Source: Solidesulfovibrio sp.
GTDB lineage: Bacteria; Desulfobacterota; Desulfovibrionia; Desulfovibrionales; Desulfovibrionaceae
DNA: 36,182 nucleotides
Direction of reading: 5' to 3'
Assembly (NCBI RefSeq): GCF_029978005.1
Contig: NZ_JARKOZ010000083.1
Coordinates: forward strand, 1-36,182
The position numbers were made by a program, and so were the translations under genes. The notes beneath the pieces were generated by a model. That model ran no database searches. It saw only the letters and a list, made by a program, of their open reading frames with translations, and was not told the origin of the DNA. Positions 35,400-36,182 of the stretch are shown here, one piece after another; positions within the stretch are counted from its first letter, which is position 1, and every line of letters begins with the position of its first letter.

Positions 35400-36182
35400 A
35401 TCAGGCGCTCGACGAGGCCATCCGCCAGCGGGGCAAGGCCTTCTTCGCCAGCATCCGCGGCGAGTCCCCGTCCATTTTCAACAAGGGCTTCTGGACCGGC
35501 AAGGTCATGGACTGGGCCATGCAGAACGAGGCCTTCAAGGTCCAGCTGTTTCGGTTCGTGGACGTGTTGCCCTACCTGACCACCTCCGACAACCTGTCGC
35601 GCCACATCGAGGAGTACTTCACCGGCGGCGACGCCGGCGACATCCCGGCCGTGCTCAAGTGGGGCGCGGAGAAATCCGGCATGTTCGGGGGCGTGGCCGC
35701 CAAGCTCATGGGCAAGGCCATCCGCTCCAACATCGAGGGCATGGCGCGGCAGTTCATCGTGGGCGAGCAGACCAAGGAAGCTGTCAAAAATTTAAGCAAA
35801 ATCCGCAAGGACGGCTTCGCCTTCACCGTGGACCTGCTCGGCGAGGCCACGGTGTCCGAGATCGAGTCCGACGCCTACCGCGACGGCTACCTGGAAGTCC
35901 TTGGCGCCATCGAGGCCGAGCAAAAGTCCTGGAAGCCCTTCGGCGCGGGCGAGGGCGGCCTCGACTGGGGCAGCGCGCCCAGGGTCAACGCCTCCATCAA
36001 GCCCTCGGCCCTCTTCTCCCAGGCCAGGCCCATGGATTTCGAGGGTTCCGTCGAAGGCATCCTCGCGCGCATGCGCCCGGTCTACCGCAAGATCAGGGCC
36101 ATGGGCGGGGCGCTTTGCATCGACATGGAGCAGCTCAAGTACAAGGACATCACCATCGAGCTGTTCAAGCGCTTGCGCAGCG
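35396..36182 (+). CDS. putA: Proline dehydrogenase / P5C dehydrogenase, PutA-type (5' part)
   Basis: 262 codons are visible before the window ends. The N-terminal part is MNQALDEAIRQRGKAFFASI, then FNKGFWTGKVMDWAMQNEAF, LFRFVDVLPYLTTSDNLSRH, and later FTVDLLGEATVSEIESDAY. These match the start of the PutA proline-dehydrogenase domain (FRFVDVLP and LLGEA). PutA oxidises proline to P5C at FAD, passes electrons to quinone, then oxidises P5C to glutamate with NAD. The dehydrogenase domain and C-terminus are not in view, so a monofunctional form is possible. GGAGAGG lies upstream of the ATG at 35396, which overlaps the Lrp stop. Confidence 0.88.
   Translation, partial: MNQALDEAIRQRGKAFFASIRGESPSIFNKGFWTGKVMDWAMQNEAFKVQLFRFVDVLPYLTTSDNLSRHIEEYFTGGDAGDIPAVLKWGAEKSGMFGGVAAKLMGKAIRSNIEGMARQFIVGEQTKEAVKNLSKIRKDGFAFTVDLLGEATVSEIESDAYRDGYLEVLGAIEAEQKSWKPFGAGEGGLDWGSAPRVNASIKPSALFSQARPMDFEGSVEGILARMRPVYRKIRAMGGALCIDMEQLKYKDITIELFKRLRS

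Overview
The window is a high-GC chromosomal segment (about two thirds G+C by eye). Gene content and style point to a sulfate-reducing Desulfovibrionaceae bacterium of the Desulfovibrio/Solidesulfovibrio type. The pointers are a bacterial glnS, a folate-type trmFO, a Nif11-domain protein, many PAS-rich sensor kinases, a TupA-like binding protein, an Lrp-putA pair, and G/C-rich hairpin repeats behind genes. No rRNA, tRNA, CRISPR array, transposase or phage gene was seen. The assignment is inference from style; no database search was run.

Layout. 1-3129: tail of a CysQ-like phosphatase, then agmatine deiminase and a small-protein/HD-domain/drug-metabolite-transporter operon on the minus strand. 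3214-6226: a stress-type membrane-protein operon (DUF883, YqjE-like, YqjK-like) running into a Cache-HAMP-PAS histidine kinase. 6270-9250: a Nif11 protein and a PAS histidine kinase behind a near-consensus sigma-54 promoter, a Cys-rich lipoprotein, and a second sigma-54 promoter on the plus strand. That second promoter has two strong palindromes upstream and leads only to a hairpin terminator about 65 bases later, so it looks like a gene for a small RNA. 9533-11745: glnS and a secreted SH3-like protein. 12046-14541: a PAS-GGDEF-EAL protein. 14871-17524: a lipoprotein, a Ser/Thr-rich coiled-coil protein behind a sigma-28-like promoter, and a long leader with two possible short ORFs. 17525-20101: a PRC/MgtE-N/CBS protein paired with an Nramp-family transporter whose metal site is altered. 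20153-24760: an operon of an XRE-headed hybrid kinase, a CheY-like regulator and CheC. 24957-26719: a TupA-like tungstate-binding protein and murB. 26720-28310: a low-GC island with one polytopic membrane protein. 28311-34815: trmFO, an ABC exporter with two degenerate C39-like domains, wrbA and a 5'-nucleotidase. 34923-end: an Lrp regulator overlapping the start of putA.

The recurring theme is signalling and regulation. There are three histidine kinases, a c-di-GMP enzyme, a CheY/CheC pair, and promoters of three sigma classes. The observations most worth testing are the sigma-54 small-RNA module (8992-9250), the sigma-54 Nif11-kinase unit (6270-8480), the CBS-Nramp pair with its leader (16924-20101), and the DNA-binding-domain hybrid kinase with a palindrome at its own promoter (21170-24821).
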